A stretch of DNA of 64,000 nucleotides from an uncultured Coprococcus sp. (lineage in GTDB: Bacteria; Bacillota; Clostridia; Lachnospirales; Lachnospiraceae), in contig CAKQTZ010000003.1 in assembly GCA_934277375.1 (NCBI GenBank), positions 310,001-374,000 of the forward strand, written 5' to 3'. Below are positions 61,077-64,000 of the stretch, piece after piece. Made by a program: the position numbers and the translations under genes. Numbering within the stretch: position 1 is the first letter of the stretch; each line of letters opens with the position of its first letter. The notes beneath the pieces are model-generated. The model was not told the DNA's origin. It was given only the letters and a program-made list of their open reading frames with translations, and did no database searches.

Positions 61077-61787
61077 ATGGGAGACATTTCTACAAAAATA
61101 CAAAAGTTCATAGAAATATTCATCGACAACAACGGGTATGTTAAGGTAGTCGAGGGTCTGAAGAATACTGTGATAATAGCCATTGCCGGTCTTATCATCG
61201 GTATAATAATCGGTACCCTCATAGCTACCGTCAGGGTAATTCCAAAGTACAAGCGTCTGCCTAGAGTTCTGGATGCAATCTGCAGTGTATATGTAGGCTT
61301 CTTCCGTGGAACACCTATGGTTGTACAGCTCCTTCTCTTCTACTATGTTCTTCTTCCTATAGTGGGAGGACATATGACAGGAGTTCAGGTGGCTATGCTT
61401 GTATTCGGACTCAACAGCGGTGCCTACATCTCAGAGATCATGCGTGGTGGTATACTCTCAGTTGATCCAGGTCAGATGGAAGGTGGACGTGCCATGGGAC
61501 TCAGTTTTTCGACTACCATGCTCAAAATCGTTATACCTCAGGCAGTCAAGAATATTCTGCCAACCCTTGGAAATGAATTTATTTCTTTAATAAAAGAGAC
61601 TTCAGTTGTAAGTTTTGTCGGAGCAACTGATCTCTACGTTGCATTCAACTACATCGGAAGTAACAGCTACGAATTCATGGTCCCTTATCTGGTCATGGCA
61701 CTTATCTACATCGTGATGGTGCTTCTCATCAGCCTGGGAATCAAATTAATGGAAAGGAGCCTGAGAAAGAGTGATAGACGTCATTAA
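61077..61787 (+). CDS. amino-acid ABC transporter permease (HisM/GlnP type)
   Basis: 236 residues from the ATG at 61077 (GAAAGGA six bases upstream). Five membrane helices. Family marks: [16 protein letters not shown] and the EAA-type loop [27 protein letters not shown]. It overlaps the ATPase gene by 17 bases. A single permease gene implies a homodimeric channel. Substrate probably a polar amino acid. Confidence 0.93.
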   Translation: MGDISTKIQKFIEIFIDNNGYVKVVEGLKNTVIIAIAGLIIGIIIGTLIATVRVIPKYKRLPRVLDAICSVYVGFFRGTPMVVQLLLFYYVLLPIVGGHMTGVQVAMLVFGLNSGAYISEIMRGGILSVDPGQMEGGRAMGLSFSTTMLKIVIPQAVKNILPTLGNEFISLIKETSVVSFVGATDLYVAFNYIGSNSYEFMVPYLVMALIYIVMVLLISLGIKLMERSLRKSDRRH

Positions 61788-62595
61788 TCTTGAAAAAAGT
61801 TTCGGTGATAACAAGGTCTTAAACGGCATCAATATCACCATAGACAAAGGCGATATAATGGTTGTTATCGGTCCCTCAGGTTCTGGTAAAAGTACATTTC
61901 TTCGCTGTCTGAACTGTATGGAAGATCCTACCGGCGGCCAGATCATATTCAACGGTGTTGATATAGCAGACCCTAAGGTCGATATCAACATACACCGCCG
62001 TCATATGGGTATGGTTTTCCAGCATTTCAATCTGTACAACAACAAGACTGTTATACAGAATATCATGCTTGCTCCTGTCTATGTCAGATGTCAGGATCTT
62101 AAAAAGGCAAAGCGGCATAATCTTCTGCTCCCTGTCACCAATCTCTTCCGCAAGGAAAAGCAGACAAAGCAGGAAATTGCAACAACAAAGTCAGAGATCA
62201 TTGCCGAGGCACGTGCAAAGGCTGAGGAACTCCTGAAGAGGATCGGTCTGGAGGACAAGGCGGATGTATATCCATCTACGCTCTCAGGCGGTCAGAAGCA
62301 GCGTGTTGCCATTGTCCGCGCTCTTGCCATGAATCCTGATGTAATCCTGTTTGATGAGCCAACCTCCGCTCTTGACCCCGAGATGGTCGGCGAGGTTCTT
62401 GATCTCATGAAGGCTCTTGCAGATGAAGGCATGACAATGATCATTGTTACCCATGAGATGGGATTCGCCAGAGAGGTTGCCAATAAGGTCGTATTTATTG
62501 ACGACGGACAGATTCTTGAATCCGGTACACCGGAGGAATTCTTCGGCAACCCTAAGAATCCAAGACTTAAGGATTTCCTTTCAAAGGTGTTATAA
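61771..62595 (+). CDS. amino-acid ABC transporter ATP-binding protein with insertion
   Basis: 274 residues, GTG start within the permease end. Walker [10 protein letters not shown] near 34, Q-loop [11 protein letters not shown], signature LSGGQKQR near 171, Walker [16 protein letters not shown] and H-loop VTHEMG. Normal members have about 240 residues. About 33 extra residues (roughly 111-144: [19 protein letters not shown] and following) are inserted in the helical domain between Q-loop and signature. Confidence 0.94.
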   Translation: MIDVINLEKSFGDNKVLNGINITIDKGDIMVVIGPSGSGKSTFLRCLNCMEDPTGGQIIFNGVDIADPKVDINIHRRHMGMVFQHFNLYNNKTVIQNIMLAPVYVRCQDLKKAKRHNLLLPVTNLFRKEKQTKQEIATTKSEIIAEARAKAEELLKRIGLEDKADVYPSTLSGGQKQRVAIVRALAMNPDVILFDEPTSALDPEMVGEVLDLMKALADEGMTMIIVTHEMGFAREVANKVVFIDDGQILESGTPEEFFGNPKNPRLKDFLSKVL

Positions 62596-62640
62596 GACAT
62601 TTTATCCGTATTTTTTATACAGATTGTAATATCGCAGTTT

Positions 62641-62680
62641 ATCCGGCAGGTATGGCATTTCATACTTGCCGGATTTTTTG
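62641..62680 (+). terminator. terminator of the amino-acid ABC operon
   Basis: 14-base arms ATCCGGCAGGTATG / CATACTTGCCGGAT (one G-U pair in RNA), 6-base loop, then TTTTTTG; 46 bases after the ATPase stop. Confidence 0.93.
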
Positions 62681-62959
62681 TTGGACAGTTACATATTTCT
62701 ATTTTTTTGCTCAGATAGCTAGTTATCTAGCTTACACATACATCTATTCTTTTCGCCCCTGCTTCTTTTATATATAATTCTCTTTAATCCAATTCCTGAT
62801 TCATTTCATATTTCAGTTCATTTTTTCAATTTATTTCCTTATAAACTCTGTACTTTTGGCCTCTTATACTTTATAATAACAATAATTTGGGCATTTTTAT
62901 AAAAGAAAATAAATGATGTCCGGCAATGTTCAAAATCACATTACAATAAGGAGAAAACT
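62681..62959. other. non-coding region upstream of the second carB
   Basis: AT-rich. It holds AGCTAG-TTAT-CTAGCT (62717-62732), a 6-bp hairpin without a U-tract, and a possible -10 TATAAT near 62870 with no good -35. I see no copy of the carA leader structure and no gene. Confidence 0.45.
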
Positions 62960-64000
62960 ATGCCAAAAAGAGAAGACATTAACAAAGTTCTGATAATAGG
63001 ATCTGGTCCAATCATCATCGGTCAGGCATGTGAGTTCGACTACTCAGGAACTCAGGCGTGCAAGGCTCTTAAGAAGCTTGGATACGAGATCGTATTGGTC
63101 AATTCCAACCCTGCTACCATCATGACAGATCCTGAGACAGCTGATGTCACATACATTGAGCCACTCAATGTCAAGAGACTTGAGCAGATAATTGCAAAAG
63201 AGAGACCTGATGCTCTTCTTCCAAATCTCGGAGGACAGTCAGGACTTAACCTTTGTGCTGAACTTGCAAAAGAAGGCATCTTAGACAAATACAATGTCAA
63301 AGTCATCGGTGTTCAGGTAGATGCTATTGAGCGCGGTGAGGACAGAATCGAATTCAAGAAATCCATGAACGCAATCGGAATAGAAATGGCTAGAAGTGAA
63401 GTTGCCTACTCTGTAGATGAGGCTCTCGCCATCGCAGATCAGCTCGGATACCCTGTTGTTCTTCGTCCTGCATATACCATGGGCGGTGCCGGCGGCGGAC
63501 TCGTATACAACAAGGAGGAGCTCAAGACTGTCTGTGCAAGAGGTCTTCAGGCCAGCCTTGTAGGTCAGGTTCTCGTTGAGGAGTCAATCCTCGGATGGGA
63601 GGAGCTTGAGCTTGAAGTTGTACGTGACTGCGAAGGCAATATGATCACTGTATGTTTCATCGAGAACATCGATCCTCTAGGCGTACACACAGGGGATTCA
63701 TTCTGTTCCGCTCCTATGCTCACAATCTCTGAGGACGTTCAGAAGAGACTTCAGGAGCAGGCATACAAGATCGTTGACTCTGTTGAGGTCATCGGTGGAA
63801 CAAATGTACAGTTCGCACATGACCCTGTATCTGACAGAATCATCGTAATCGAGATCAACCCTAGAACATCCCGTTCTTCTGCCTTGGCATCAAAGGCTAC
63901 CGGATTCCCTATCGCCCTTGTGTCAGCCATGCTGGCAACAGGACTTACCCTCAAGGATATCGAGTGCGGTAAGTACGGCACACTGGACAAATACGTTCCG
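62960..64000 (+). CDS. carB: second carbamoyl-phosphate synthase large subunit (3' part outside window)
   Basis: AAGGAG seven bases before the ATG; 347 codons open to the window end. The first ATP-grasp half is intact: GSGPIIIGQACEFDYSGTQA, NSNPATIMTDPETAD, RPAYTMGGAGGGLV and EINPRTSRSSALASKATG. It is a paralogue of the full carB at 21574: same motifs but many differences between them (SGLNLCAELAKEG against AALNIAMELDESG), so an old divergence, not a recent copy. No carA precedes it. Arginine-specific or ammonia-using synthase are the two likely roles. Confidence 0.92.
   Translation, partial: MPKREDINKVLIIGSGPIIIGQACEFDYSGTQACKALKKLGYEIVLVNSNPATIMTDPETADVTYIEPLNVKRLEQIIAKERPDALLPNLGGQSGLNLCAELAKEGILDKYNVKVIGVQVDAIERGEDRIEFKKSMNAIGIEMARSEVAYSVDEALAIADQLGYPVVLRPAYTMGGAGGGLVYNKEELKTVCARGLQASLVGQVLVEESILGWEELELEVVRDCEGNMITVCFIENIDPLGVHTGDSFCSAPMLTISEDVQKRLQEQAYKIVDSVEVIGGTNVQFAHDPVSDRIIVIEINPRTSRSSALASKATGFPIALVSAMLATGLTLKDIECGKYGTLDKYVP

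Noticed and set aside
1..64000. CRISPR array, insertion sequence, prophage or rRNA operon
   Set aside because: No regularly spaced direct repeats, transposase, integrase, phage structural genes or rRNA sequence were found; the only tandem repeats are the two coding ones at 11060 and 12573.

Overview
The window looks like a chromosome segment from a low-GC, Gram-positive, butyrate-forming gut anaerobe of the family Lachnospiraceae; Coprococcus or a close relative is my guess from gene content, not something I could test. The evidence is a thl-crt-hbd-bcd-etfB butyryl-CoA gene set, a sporulation sigma factor (SigG), strong GGAGG ribosome sites with occasional GTG and TTG starts, sigma-A type promoters, and Firmicute families (XrtG exosortase, DUF1700, PF06541). 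I see no insertion sequence, prophage, CRISPR array or rRNA.

Layout. 1-4953: butyrate operon, minus strand, entering the window at a truncated etfB. 4981-7966: YgiQ-type radical SAM enzyme and MreB. 8134-16298: a four-gene minus-strand unit with its own promoter and terminator, encoding a YbjQ-plus-zinc-ribbon protein, a rhomboid protease with an extra N-terminal domain, an acidic low-complexity protein, and a 1164-residue coiled-coil protein ending in a degenerate AAA domain. 16422-17782: thyA-folA. 17963-18795: two small XRE regulators. 18790-25853: radical SAM protein, CBS-containing PpaC, carA-carB. 26061-30990: queH, small and membrane proteins, ispF with a Cys-rich tail, tRNA-Met and tRNA-Val, a DUF1700 protein and a transglutaminase-like protein. 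31228-32841: argH and a small partner, closed by a long tiered hairpin. 33027-42292: sigG, prfC, an XRE regulator, a phosphopantetheinyl transferase, a bacterial tubulin-like protein, a NYN-LOTUS protein and an AgcS symporter. 42528-46920: MacB/FtsX-type ABC exporter with a TetR regulator and its operators. 46926-49706: orphan solute-binding lipoprotein next to a GGDEF protein. 49766-57317: exosortase G (XrtG) operon with its Firmicu-CTERM substrate. 57666-59878: aminotransferase and an AIM24/TIGR00266 protein. 60126-62595: amino-acid ABC importer whose binding protein appears to be naturally circularly permuted. 62960-end: start of a second carB.

How the parts work together. The butyrate genes turn acetyl-CoA into butyryl-CoA, with Bcd/Etf as the electron-bifurcating step. 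carAB, argH and the second carB point to pyrimidine and arginine supply. The XrtG operon is a self-contained surface-protein processing and glycosylation module.

The strongest leads are the circularly permuted binding protein (60126-61016), the rhomboid/acidic/coiled-coil-AAA unit with a motif shared by two of its products (8134-16298), the stand-alone tubulin-like gene (37113-39683), the TetR operator set (46054-46895), and a terminator hairpin that contains the start codon of the next gene (27659-27710).
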